Positions 55,599 through 64,000 of a stretch of DNA of 64,000 nt are shown in pieces. The notes below the pieces were generated by a model, which was given only the letters and a program-made list of their open reading frames with translations, was not told the origin of the DNA and ran no database searches. Location: positions 62,001-126,000 of the forward strand of contig NZ_JBFRGR010000011.1 of assembly GCF_052115445.1 (NCBI RefSeq), given 5' to 3'. Origin of the DNA: Paenibacillus_E sp052115445. Its GTDB lineage: Bacteria; Bacillota; Bacilli; Paenibacillales; NBRC-103111. The position numbers and the translations under genes are program-made. Position 1 is the first letter of the stretch, and the number at the start of each line of letters is the position of its first letter.

Positions 55599-57176
55599 AT
55601 GATTCAAAATCCGATTCTACGCGGCTTCAATCCGGATGCATCGATCATTCGGGTTGAGGATGATTACTATATCGCCACATCTACGTTTGAATGGTTCCCT
55701 GGCGTTCTCATTCATCATTCCAAAGATTTGATGAACTGGAGACCCTTAACGCGCCCGTTGGATCGGGTGAGCCAGCTTGATCTGCGCGGGGTGCCAAGTT
55801 CGGGTGGTATTTGGGCACCTTCCTTAAGCTACTACGAGGGTACGTTTTACTTGTGCTTTACGAATGTGGTTGGTCGAAAAGGCGTTTATAAAGATCTGCA
55901 CAATTATATCGTGACGGCACCCTCGATTGAAGGACCTTGGTCTGAACCGATCTATCTGAACTCCAGCGGTTTCGATCACTTTTTGTTCCACGACACGGAT
56001 GGTCGCAAGTATCTGTTTAATATGCAATGGGATTTTCGTAAAAACAAAAGTAGATTCGCCGGTATCATCATGCAGGAATTCTGTCCGGCTGAAGGCAAAC
56101 TGATTGGCGAGATTAAGCTGATTACTCAAGGGACAGATTTGGGTGTTACGGAAGGGCCGATGGTGTACATAAAGGATGGCTACTACTATTTGCTAGTGGC
56201 TGAAGGGGGAACGGGGCCGATGCACGCCGCAACTCTCATGCGAGCGACTTCCATAGACGGTCCTTATGAAGTTGATCCGGACTACCCGATTATTACTACA
56301 ATGAATACCCCCGAGCATCCATTACAGAATGCGGGTCACGGTTCTTTGGTGGAAACGCAGTTGGGTGACTGGTACATGGTATTCATTTGTTCGCGTCCTC
56401 TTCAAGACGGCAACAAGCTCAGTCCATTAGGGCGAGAAACGTCGTTGCAAAAAGTCGCGTGGACGCCAGATGGATGGCTTCGGCTGGCCGCAGGCGGAAA
56501 GCAGCCACAGCTGCATATTCCTGAGACAGAGCTTACGCCGCATCCGTTTGCATCGGACCCGATTCGCGATGATTTTGACGCAACGAAGCTCAGTGTGCAT
56601 TGGCACACATTGCGCGTCCCGGCTGACGAGTCATGGCTAAGCTTAACGGAGCGCCCGGGCTTCTTACGACTGAAGGGAAGAGAGTCGCTAACCTCCTTGC
56701 ATAACCAAAGCCTCGTGGCAAGAAGAATTCAAAGCTTCCAATGTGAAATGGTGACATGCGTAGCGTATGAGCCTGAAGCTTTTACACAAATGGCGGGTCT
56801 GGTTCTTTATTATGATGAATCCGATCATTACTATTTGCGCATTTCCCATGATGAACAGTTTGGCAAACATTTGGCAATTATCGTAAGCGATCAGGGTCAA
56901 TATGATGAACTGGATGCTTATGTGCCGATTCCTCAAGGGGAGCACGTTTATCTCAAAGCAGCGATGAATTTTGATAAGATTCAATTCTCTTATCGTTTAG
57001 ACGGTCAGTCGTGGCAACCTATTGGTCCGACGTTGTACGCCGGCAATCTTGCTGACAGCTACCAGCGTAAATTATCTTTTACTGGCGCTTTCGTTGGGCT
57101 TTGCGCACAGGATTTACGTGGTACTCTACTGCATGCAGACTTTGACTTCTTTGATTATGAGGAATTGGATTCCTAG
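55599..57176 (+). CDS. GH43 beta-xylosidase/arabinofuranosidase
   Basis: This is a 525-residue GH43 enzyme of the xylan 1,4-beta-xylosidase (XynB) type. It begins NPILRGFNPDASI with catalytic base Asp13. The second acid is Asp132 (HDTDGRKYLF) and the general acid is Glu185 (VTEGPMVY), giving the five-bladed propeller triad. The C-terminal 190 residues form the beta-sandwich domain that completes the active site in this subgroup. No signal peptide. Last gene of the operon; suggests the imported sugar is a xylo- or arabino-oligosaccharide. Confidence 0.92.
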   Translation: MIQNPILRGFNPDASIIRVEDDYYIATSTFEWFPGVLIHHSKDLMNWRPLTRPLDRVSQLDLRGVPSSGGIWAPSLSYYEGTFYLCFTNVVGRKGVYKDLHNYIVTAPSIEGPWSEPIYLNSSGFDHFLFHDTDGRKYLFNMQWDFRKNKSRFAGIIMQEFCPAEGKLIGEIKLITQGTDLGVTEGPMVYIKDGYYYLLVAEGGTGPMHAATLMRATSIDGPYEVDPDYPIITTMNTPEHPLQNAGHGSLVETQLGDWYMVFICSRPLQDGNKLSPLGRETSLQKVAWTPDGWLRLAAGGKQPQLHIPETELTPHPFASDPIRDDFDATKLSVHWHTLRVPADESWLSLTERPGFLRLKGRESLTSLHNQSLVARRIQSFQCEMVTCVAYEPEAFTQMAGLVLYYDESDHYYLRISHDEQFGKHLAIIVSDQGQYDELDAYVPIPQGEHVYLKAAMNFDKIQFSYRLDGQSWQPIGPTLYAGNLADSYQRKLSFTGAFVGLCAQDLRGTLLHADFDFFDYEELDS

Positions 57177-57185
57177 TTTCACGTT

Positions 57186-57219
57186 AAAAGCCAGTAACCT
57201 TAGAGTTTCTGGCTTTTTT
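57186..57219. terminator. Shared terminator between convergent operons
   Basis: AAAAGCCAG / CTGGCTTTT stem with a 14-base loop and T tail. It lies between the GH43 gene and the minus-strand response regulator. Confidence 0.88.
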
Positions 57220-57233
57220 CGTTGTATGGAACT

Positions 57234-58748
57234 TCAAAAAGAGGGATTTTCAAGCCTGAATTGTCCAGGCGTAATGTTCTCGAATTTTTTAAATACTTTG
57301 AAAAAATGCCGTGGATTTTCGTAACCAACTTGCTCTGCAATCGTGTTGATCGGCAATTCTGGATTATCTTGCATAATTTGTTTCGCTTTGGTAAGTCGAA
57401 AGGTATGCAAGTAGTGAAGGAAGGTCAGTCCCATCTCTTTCCGGAACAACATACTGATGTAATTAGGGTGCATTTGCACATGATCGGCAACCGCATCGAG
57501 CGATAAATCCATCTTGTAATTTTGTTCCACGAAAGCGACGATTTTATCAATTGTATGAATGTTCGGCTGGTGGTGGTTGGAGGTGCGAATATATTGAATG
57601 AGCTGCGCAATGATCTCCGAGATATGGATATCTGCATGTGACGTGTTGTTCGAAGAAAAAAGCATAGATGCTGCATGTTCACCCCAGATGGCTTCAGGTG
57701 TTAGGCCAACACTTTGCAAGTAAACACTAATACAGATAAGAATCTGCTTGCGAAGCTTGTTAGTACTTACTGTATTGCCTGGGAAATGAGGAAGTATGGA
57801 TTGTACATCCTTCTCGATCTGCTCTATTGAAAGCTGTTCGTCAATTGAACGTTCAATGTATTGTACAAGTTTATCAAAGTTTTGGTGTATGTATTCCGAC
57901 TCCGGTTTATAGATGGTTATGGTGCTCGAGGAAAAATATCGATTGAATAACATCGCAGCCATAGCCTCAATATACAGATCACGTATACGCTCATTATCAT
58001 TCTTCCGTATGCTAACCCCAATGCAAATTCCGCTGCCTTGCTTTCTCTCGGTACCGAACAACTCGCCACATGCAAGCTGTAAATCTTCATTTGTTGGGAC
58101 ATGCACACTATTCGTAATTATGATAATTTGCTGCAAGAAGCGAGATTGGAATGTGTACAATTTCTGGAAAATATGTGCTGTACCCATACCTGAGAGGCTT
58201 TCGGTTGTCAAAAGCGGTATATGATTGATTGTTTGGATCACGATTATCGTCGTATAAGGATGGGGAAACAGGGATTGCAACTGTTCAGGTTTAAACGGCA
58301 AATCATCAAACTGCGTATCGAATAGGATATGTTCTTTGAGCAGAAGTAGGTCATACTCGCTGATTTGCTTTTGTTCATCCTGAATGCTACTCCCGATTCG
58401 ATCTAGAACGTTGATGAGTTCTTCCTTGTTAATCGGTTTCAACAAATAGTCGATGACTTGGTAGCGAAGTGCTTGTCTGGCATAAGCAAAATCGTCATAG
58501 CCAGTTAAGATAACAAACCGGCTGCAAAGGTTCAAAGATTGTATTTCCTTTATCAGAGTGAGTCCATCCATTTCAGGCATATGAATATCTGTAAGGATCA
58601 AATCAGGTTGAAAAGTCGCTAGTTTATGCATGGCATCAATGCCGTCAGCAGCGCCGATGATCTCGATAAAAGGTGTATGCGCTTTCTCAATCATACGGAT
58701 AATACCATTTAAGATGATAGGTTCATCATCGACTACCATCAGCTTCAT
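57234..58748 (-). CDS. YesN-type response regulator (receiver + AraC helix-turn-helix)
   Basis: This is a 504-residue regulator. Receiver with Asp54 in LTDIHMPEMDG, long central region, AraC double helix-turn-helix (about 405-500, ending FKKFENITPGQFRLE). The ATG overlaps the kinase stop by 4 bp (ATGA), so the two proteins are made together. Likely controls the divergent transporter that begins at 60657. Confidence 0.93.
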   Translation of the reverse strand: MKLMVVDDEPIILNGIIRMIEKAHTPFIEIIGAADGIDAMHKLATFQPDLILTDIHMPEMDGLTLIKEIQSLNLCSRFVILTGYDDFAYARQALRYQVIDYLLKPINKEELINVLDRIGSSIQDEQKQISEYDLLLLKEHILFDTQFDDLPFKPEQLQSLFPHPYTTIIVIQTINHIPLLTTESLSGMGTAHIFQKLYTFQSRFLQQIIIITNSVHVPTNEDLQLACGELFGTERKQGSGICIGVSIRKNDNERIRDLYIEAMAAMLFNRYFSSSTITIYKPESEYIHQNFDKLVQYIERSIDEQLSIEQIEKDVQSILPHFPGNTVSTNKLRKQILICISVYLQSVGLTPEAIWGEHAASMLFSSNNTSHADIHISEIIAQLIQYIRTSNHHQPNIHTIDKIVAFVEQNYKMDLSLDAVADHVQMHPNYISMLFRKEMGLTFLHYLHTFRLTKAKQIMQDNPELPINTIAEQVGYENPRHFFKVFKKFENITPGQFRLENPSF

Positions 58749-60523
58749 GGTGTTGCCCCCTTAGCTAACTTGAGTATACATGTCGTCCCTTCATGAAACT
58801 TACTCTCCAGTTGAATACCGGAACGTTCGCCAAAAAACATTTTCACTCGTTCGTTTACATTCATAATCCCGAGACCTCCGCCACTTTTCTGCAAACGATG
58901 GACATCCATGGTGCCGTTTAACACGCCTTGGAGGAGTACAAGCCGTTCTTCCTCAATCCCAATACCCGTATCAACAACGCTAATGAACATGAACGCAGAA
59001 TCTTCCCAAATCCGGATCGAAAGTGATCCTTGTTTTCTTACATTCGCAATCCCGTGAACAATACTATTTTCAATGATCGGCTGCAGCATATAGTGGGGAC
59101 ATTGGAAGTTATCGATAGCCGCGTCGATCTCAAACGTCACTTTCAGACGGTCAGCTAATCTAATTTGTTGAATTTTAATATAGTCTTTGACATTGTCCAC
59201 TTCTTCTCGGAGCGAAGTCTCATTTTTCGTTCCAGATAGACTGTAGCGGAAAAGCTTACCTAGTGTATAAGACATCTCAGCTGCTTCGGGGTCATCGTTG
59301 GCTTCTGCGATCATGCGAATCGATTCGAGTGTATTGTATAGAAAATGAGGCTTGATTTGTGCCTGCATCATGAGATAGGCCGATTCCTTTCGCAGCATTT
59401 CCGAACGATGGACGGTATTAACCAACTCATCCATGCGCCTGATCATCGCATTATAAGAGGAAGTCAGATGTCCGACTTCGTCTTTATTAATTTCCCCGCG
59501 ATAGATAGGGAAATGGTTTTCGTCAACTTGCCGCATATGCTTGGAAAGCTTCAGAATGCGTTTCGTTATCGAACTGGCGATCAGATAGTAGATGCCGGAG
59601 AGAAGTAGTAACAGGAGAGCGACAATCACTACGAGAATATACTTGTTTTTTTTGATCCCAATAAAGACGGTGTCTACTTGCTCCATCATCACAAACTGCA
59701 GTTTCAAGCTGTCAGAATAAAAGGATTCAATCAGCATTTTATTACCATTAAACGTGTGATACGCGTATTTGGCATTAAGTTGAAAGGCTTGGTTCAATAA
59801 GGACATCTCTGAATCTTTGGATAAGGGAATTTTTTGAATATGGGAAATGACCTTATTATCTTGATCAAGTACATAAAAATTACTTTTGCTGTTTAAATTA
59901 AGCGATTCCAATAAAGGTTTTATGAAATTAGAAGTTACCTTGATATCGAGAAGTCCGATATCTTGCTCAAAATTCCGATTTCCAATTTTATGAAAATAAT
60001 GAAGATTGATGTCTGGATTGGAGCCATTCGTAAACGTTATCCATTTACCGATACCTAGCGGAAGCTTCTTAATGCTCTCGTCCAACTTGAACTCGTCCAT
60101 CCTTGCCATTTCGGGTCTGAAAATCATACCGTTTTGCTGCTCCATGTAGATGGTCATTCCATCAATCATTTGATTAGATGACAAAATATACGAAAACAAG
60201 GGTCTGATATAGGTCAAAAAATTGGAAACTTGCTCAAAATCGCTCCGGTAGTTCCCACTTAAATAGGCAATCGTGTTCGAATTGTTTTGGAATAACTGAT
60301 ACGCAGATTCGATCTGTACCGTACTTAAATTGACGTTATTAAGAACTTGATTCACAATTTTTTGTCTGCCTTGCGCATATTCTTCGAGAAAGCTATTGTA
60401 GTTCTGATTATAAAGAAACAGGCCGAATGAAATAATCGGAATGAAGATGATAAAGATGTAGCCTATTGCCATTTTTTTAACAATCGACAAATTCTGATAA
60501 CTGAAAGCAGGCTTCAGTTTCAC
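58745..60523 (-). CDS. YesM-type sensor histidine kinase
   Basis: This is a 592-residue membrane kinase from GTG 60523, which has AAGGTGGTG 7 bp upstream; the open frame runs on to 60658 across the intergenic region without a site. Membrane segments lie at about 17-39 and 290-312, with an extracellular sensor between. HAMP follows, then His393 in AQIKPHFLYNTLE, and an ATPase domain (VENSIVHG, VDTGIGI, GGGLGIMNVNERV). Divergent from the fifth transporter, with a cre-like site between. Confidence 0.92.
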   Translation of the reverse strand: MKLKPAFSYQNLSIVKKMAIGYIFIIFIPIISFGLFLYNQNYNSFLEEYAQGRQKIVNQVLNNVNLSTVQIESAYQLFQNNSNTIAYLSGNYRSDFEQVSNFLTYIRPLFSYILSSNQMIDGMTIYMEQQNGMIFRPEMARMDEFKLDESIKKLPLGIGKWITFTNGSNPDINLHYFHKIGNRNFEQDIGLLDIKVTSNFIKPLLESLNLNSKSNFYVLDQDNKVISHIQKIPLSKDSEMSLLNQAFQLNAKYAYHTFNGNKMLIESFYSDSLKLQFVMMEQVDTVFIGIKKNKYILVVIVALLLLLLSGIYYLIASSITKRILKLSKHMRQVDENHFPIYRGEINKDEVGHLTSSYNAMIRRMDELVNTVHRSEMLRKESAYLMMQAQIKPHFLYNTLESIRMIAEANDDPEAAEMSYTLGKLFRYSLSGTKNETSLREEVDNVKDYIKIQQIRLADRLKVTFEIDAAIDNFQCPHYMLQPIIENSIVHGIANVRKQGSLSIRIWEDSAFMFISVVDTGIGIEEERLVLLQGVLNGTMDVHRLQKSGGGLGIMNVNERVKMFFGERSGIQLESKFHEGTTCILKLAKGATP

Positions 60524-60605
60524 GGAGCACACCACCTTATAAACGGACACTACCTGCTTAAAAATGATCACTATAATTATGAGCTGTACTCCGTTATTAT
60601 TGGAT

Positions 60606-60621
60606 TTGTAAGCGCTTAATA
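60606..60621. promoter_or_regulatory. Probable cre site in divergent promoter region
   Basis: TTGTAAGCGCTTAATA matches cre at all but two positions and contains the symmetrical TAAGCGCTTA core. It sits 36 bp before the permease start and 83 bp before the kinase start, so CcpA could act on both. Confidence 0.65.
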
Positions 60622-60656
60622 CAAAGTGAATCGTCATTGCATCGAGGAGGAGTACC

Positions 60657-61562
60657 ATGAGTATAGCACTTAAAATGGTAAAGAAAAACTGGCAACTCTA
60701 TCTGATTATTCTGCCGTCACTTGTTTATTTGATCATTTTTAAATACATACCGATGGTCGGCGTACAAATCGCGTTTAAAAACTTTATGGTCACGAAAGGA
60801 ATATGGGGAAGTGATTGGATCGGTTTCAAGCATTTTGTGGACTTTTTCCATCTGCCCATTTTTTGGAGGGTGATCAAAAATACAGCGCTGCTCAGCCTTT
60901 ACTCTCTCCTTGTCGGCTTTCCGGCACCAATCATACTTGCTTTGGCGTTGAATGAACTGAAAAATGGCATTTTTAAAAGAACCGTACAACTAGTCACCTT
61001 CGCGCCTTACTTCATTTCTACGGTTATCATGGTTTCGATCATTATGCTGTTCCTTTCTCCACAACTTGGCTTCGTTCACCTCTTAGCGGATAAGTTTGGA
61101 TTTCCAGCGGAAAATATCATGTCTAAGCCGGCTTATTTCAAAACTGTTTATGTACTTTCCGATGTCTGGCAGTTTACAGGTTATGCCTCGGTCATTTACA
61201 TTGCCGCTCTGGCAGGGGTAGACNCTCATTTGTATGAGGCGGCGAAAGTAGACGGTGCATCACGGTTTCAACGGATGATAAATATCGACTTGCCGAGCCT
61301 CATGCCGACGGCGGTTATCTTACTTATTCTGAATGCTGGTCAAATTATGAACGTTGGATTCGAAAAGGTGTACCTGATGCAAAATGCGATTAATGTTGGA
61401 GCGTCGGAGGTCATATCTACGTATGTTTACAAAATGGGCTTGGTCGGAGCGAACTTCAGTTTCTCTGCAGCTGTTGGACTTTTTAATTCGGTTGTCAATT
61501 TATTACTGCTCATTGTGGTCAACTATGTGGCAAGGAAAAATTCGGAGACAAGCTTGTGGTAG
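60657..61562 (+). CDS. CUT1 sugar ABC permease, LplB type
   Basis: This is the first membrane subunit of the fifth transporter, 301 residues. ATG with GAGGAGG 6 bp upstream. EAA loop EAAKVDGASRFQRMINIDLP. One N (61224) hides the residue two before the start of that region. Partner gene starts 12 bp after the stop. Confidence 0.93.
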   Translation: MSIALKMVKKNWQLYLIILPSLVYLIIFKYIPMVGVQIAFKNFMVTKGIWGSDWIGFKHFVDFFHLPIFWRVIKNTALLSLYSLLVGFPAPIILALALNELKNGIFKRTVQLVTFAPYFISTVIMVSIIMLFLSPQLGFVHLLADKFGFPAENIMSKPAYFKTVYVLSDVWQFTGYASVIYIAALAGVDXHLYEAAKVDGASRFQRMINIDLPSLMPTAVILLILNAGQIMNVGFEKVYLMQNAINVGASEVISTYVYKMGLVGANFSFSAAVGLFNSVVNLLLLIVVNYVARKNSETSLW

Positions 61563-61574
61563 GAGGTAAATGAG

Positions 61575-62510
61575 ATGGTGAATTCCGAGCAAACCGTGCT
61601 GCTCAAAGCGAGTAAGGCACCTACACGCATTCTTGAAAATAGTGTCGACAGAATGTATTTGTTCTTTGTCTATGTGTTTCTGATTATTTGCTTAATCATT
61701 GTGGCCTACCCGCTCATTTATATCGTTAGTTCATCATTCAGCTCCTCGTCAGCTGTGATCTCAGGCAAGGTGTGGTTGTTCCCTGTTGAGCCAACCCTTC
61801 GAGGGTACAAAGCCGTATTTCAGAATCCGCAAATCCTGACGGGCTATGGGAATTCTTTGTTCTATCTATTCTTTGGGACACTGCTTAGCGTGACGTTGAC
61901 GATAACAGCGGCTTACCCGCTTTCGCGCAAAAATTTTTATGGACGCAACGTCATCACCGCACTGTTTATTTTTACAATGCTGTTCAACGGGGGCTTGATT
62001 CCCTATTATTTAACTGTTAAAGGAATGGGGTTGCTCGACACGAGATGGGCAATGATTATTCCAGGTGCCATTTCGGTATGGCAGGTTATTCTTGCAAGGA
62101 CGTTTTTTCAAACCTCAATTCCTTCGGAATTAACGGAGGCCGCACATTTAGATGGATGCAGCGATTTTAAGTTTCTACTCCGCATTGTCATCCCGTTGTC
62201 CAAACCGATCATTGCCGTTCTCGTGCTAATGTATGCCATTGGCTATTGGAACTCTTATTTTGAAGCGTTGATTTTCTTGAAATCGGCTAAATTGTATCCG
62301 TTGCAGCTTATTTTACGAAATATACTGATCTTGAACTCTATTGATCCAACGATGATTAAGGATGTCAAAGAACTTGCGGATCGGCAAGGGTTAAAAGAAC
62401 TTCTTAAATATTCACTGATCGTCGTGGCGAGCGCCCCTGTTCTCATGTTATATCCGTTTGTACAAAGGCATTTTGTGAAAGGGCTTTTGATTGGTTCACT
62501 GAAAGGTTGA
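61575..62510 (+). CDS. CUT1 sugar ABC permease, YtcP/LplC type
   Basis: This is a 311-residue partner subunit. TAGGAGGT lies upstream of the ATG. Six membrane segments, EAA loop EAAHLDGCSDFKFLLRIVIP, and C-terminal LIGSLKG as in the family. Operon with the permease before it and the binding protein after it. Confidence 0.93.
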   Translation: MVNSEQTVLLKASKAPTRILENSVDRMYLFFVYVFLIICLIIVAYPLIYIVSSSFSSSSAVISGKVWLFPVEPTLRGYKAVFQNPQILTGYGNSLFYLFFGTLLSVTLTITAAYPLSRKNFYGRNVITALFIFTMLFNGGLIPYYLTVKGMGLLDTRWAMIIPGAISVWQVILARTFFQTSIPSELTEAAHLDGCSDFKFLLRIVIPLSKPIIAVLVLMYAIGYWNSYFEALIFLKSAKLYPLQLILRNILILNSIDPTMIKDVKELADRQGLKELLKYSLIVVASAPVLMLYPFVQRHFVKGLLIGSLKG

Positions 62511-62607
62511 AACTAGGTACACAATGAGGGGAGGGATGCCCGGAAGCTTGTTAAGGCTGTGTCCACATGGAAATTGAATAGCTATGAATAACAAGGAGGG
62601 TTTACGC

Positions 62608-64000
62608 ATGGTAAATAAAGGAACCAGAAAAACTTGGTTATCGGCGGTCCTGATTTTATTTATAACGTTGCCTGTAGTGGGCTGCACGTCCAATGATGAT
62701 CCACAAGGTAGCGCTAGTCCAACAGGGGCTGCAAGCTCCGATGGCGGAAAAGGCGTTAATGCAACTGGCTTTCCGATTGCCAAAAATAAAATTACAATGA
62801 GTGCTTTCGCGCCGCAATCTGCGAATATTGCCGATTTGAATACGAATTGGTTCACCAAATATTTGGAAGGTAAGACGAATATTCATTTGAACTGGCAGCT
62901 AGTGCCGGGAGAAACAGCGGCATTGAATGAGAAAAAGCAGTTACTGCTAGCAAGTGGCGACTATCCCGATATTTTCATGCAAGGTAATTTAACGAAAGAG
63001 GAGCAGCTGTTGTATGGTCAACAAGGCGTCCTTCTCCCATTAAACAAGTTGATTGATCAATACGCGCCGAATATTAAGAAAGCGTTCACAGATATTCCGT
63101 ACTTACAGAAGGCGATTACAGCGCCGGACGGCAACATTTATGCGATACCTTCCGTGAATGAGTGCTACCACTGTCAGTTTTCTGCCAAAATGTGGGTGAA
63201 TACGAAATGGTTGCAAAAACTGGGCCTTAGCGCACCGAAGACGACCGACGATTTCTATAACATGTTAAAAGCATTTAAGGAAAAGGATCCGAATGGGAAT
63301 GGCAAAGCAGACGAAATTGCATTCACGGGCTCACCAACGGGTTGGCATACGGATATTGAGTCATTCGTCATGAATGCGTTCGTATATTTCAATGCGGACA
63401 ACAATTATTTCATGATGAACGGCGGCAAGCTGGCAACCTCAGTCGACCAACCAGGGTTCAAAAAAGGTCTGCAATTCTTAAACAAACTGTATGCGGAAGG
63501 TTTGATTGATAAGGAAGCCTTTACTCAGAAATCGGATGCTCTTTCCCAAAAAGGGAATAGTCCTGGTGTTGCGATAGCTGGTGCGATTCCTGCAGGCTGG
63601 TTCGGCGAATTCACAGATGCCTCGCCAACGGCAACGCGCCACAAAGACTATGATCCGATTGCGCCACTTACGGGTCCAGATGGAGCGTCGTTCGCGGCTC
63701 ACTACATTGGCATTGGAAACTCGGTGTTTGCCGTGACGAATAAAAATAAAAATCCGGAAGCCGCAATTCGTCTAGCCGATTATCTCTACTCGGATGAGGG
63801 CACGACATTGTCCAACTTCGGGGAAGAAGGCCGCAACTGGGTGAAAGCGGATCCGAATGATAAGAACACACGCGGAACCGCTGCTAAGTTCAAGGTGAAA
63901 GAAACGACCTATGGTGTAGGTCAGGTGCAGAACGACCATTGGAATCAAATGGGACCAGGACTTCGTTCCTCTGAATATCGAGAAACTGCCTATGCAGCGA
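62608..64000 (+). CDS. Extracellular oligosaccharide-binding lipoprotein (3' end cut by window)
   Basis: This is the binding protein of the fifth transporter; 464 residues are visible and the gene runs off the window. ATG with AAGGAGGG upstream. Signal sequence and lipobox (PVVGC, Cys about residue 26) precede a Gly/Ser/Ala-rich linker. KDPNGNGKADEIAF is the calcium-loop-like motif shared with the binding proteins at 1719 and 42890. Any catabolic genes of this module lie beyond the window. Confidence 0.92.
   Translation, partial: MVNKGTRKTWLSAVLILFITLPVVGCTSNDDPQGSASPTGAASSDGGKGVNATGFPIAKNKITMSAFAPQSANIADLNTNWFTKYLEGKTNIHLNWQLVPGETAALNEKKQLLLASGDYPDIFMQGNLTKEEQLLYGQQGVLLPLNKLIDQYAPNIKKAFTDIPYLQKAITAPDGNIYAIPSVNECYHCQFSAKMWVNTKWLQKLGLSAPKTTDDFYNMLKAFKEKDPNGNGKADEIAFTGSPTGWHTDIESFVMNAFVYFNADNNYFMMNGGKLATSVDQPGFKKGLQFLNKLYAEGLIDKEAFTQKSDALSQKGNSPGVAIAGAIPAGWFGEFTDASPTATRHKDYDPIAPLTGPDGASFAAHYIGIGNSVFAVTNKNKNPEAAIRLADYLYSDEGTTLSNFGEEGRNWVKADPNDKNTRGTAAKFKVKETTYGVGQVQNDHWNQMGPGLRSSEYRETAYAA

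Noticed and set aside
4802..61224. Single N bases at 4802, 5535, 14282, 17286, 18423, 31958, 50212, 52631, 53955 and 61224 as modified or variable positions
   Set aside because: They are scattered, keep the reading frame, and are most simply ambiguous base calls in a draft assembly.

Overview
The window comes from a low- to mid-GC Gram-positive bacterium of the Bacillota, most probably Paenibacillus or a close relative. This is an inference from gene content and style: LplB/YtcP-type permeases with large lipoprotein binding proteins, YesM/YesN-type two-component systems, very long membrane-bound AraC regulators, strong AGGAGG ribosome binding sites, frequent TTG/GTG starts, CcpA (cre) sites, and a DUF4317 protein. 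No rRNA, tRNA, CRISPR array or intact transposase was found. The sequence is draft quality: it has ten isolated N bases and several single-base frameshifts at homopolymers.

Layout. (A) 1-10105: transporter permeases and binding protein, a membrane-bound AraC regulator, a broken GH88 unsaturated uronyl hydrolase, a heparinase II/III-type lyase and a Gfo/Idh/MocA oxidoreductase. (B) 10106-15364: an AT-rich accessory stretch. It holds a frameshifted metallophosphoesterase gene followed by a small gene that resembles the middle component of ABC-three-component (ABC-3C) conflict systems, cut off inside a broken TetR gene. Heme A synthase (ctaA) and an alpha/beta hydrolase follow. Diverged direct and inverted repeats flank the block, and a 37-residue permease scrap follows it. 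(C) 15365-17606: a MocR-type regulator and three small membrane proteins sharing a paired operator-like motif. (D) 17927-30220: a binding protein with sensor kinase and response regulator, then a GH35 beta-galactosidase-type enzyme, a transporter and a LacI regulator. (E) 30534-35222: DUF4317 protein, chemotaxis receptor, RCC1-repeat protein, and an eight-copy array of 51-52 bp palindromic repeats. (F) 35223-38129: AraC regulator divergent from a GH127-type enzyme. (G) 38392-47344: membrane-bound AraC regulator, transporter, an unrecognised lyase-like enzyme and a GH105 hydrolase. (H) 47565-57176: kinase/response regulator, transporter, intact GH88 and GH43. (I) 57234-64000: response regulator/kinase divergent from a fifth transporter, cut by the window end.

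Together these are five glycan-uptake modules arranged as Gram-positive polysaccharide utilisation loci. Oligosaccharides are bound by lipoproteins, imported by paired CUT1 permeases, and trimmed inside the cell by GH88, GH105, GH43, GH35 or GH127 enzymes. The unsaturated-uronyl hydrolases and lyase-like proteins point to uronic-acid polymers such as pectin side chains, glucuronoxylan or glycosaminoglycan-like material. None of the five transporters carries its own ATPase gene, so they probably share an MsmX-type ATPase encoded elsewhere. The most unusual content is the ABC-3C-like remnant in B, the palindromic array in E, the paired operators in C and the unrecognised enzyme in G.
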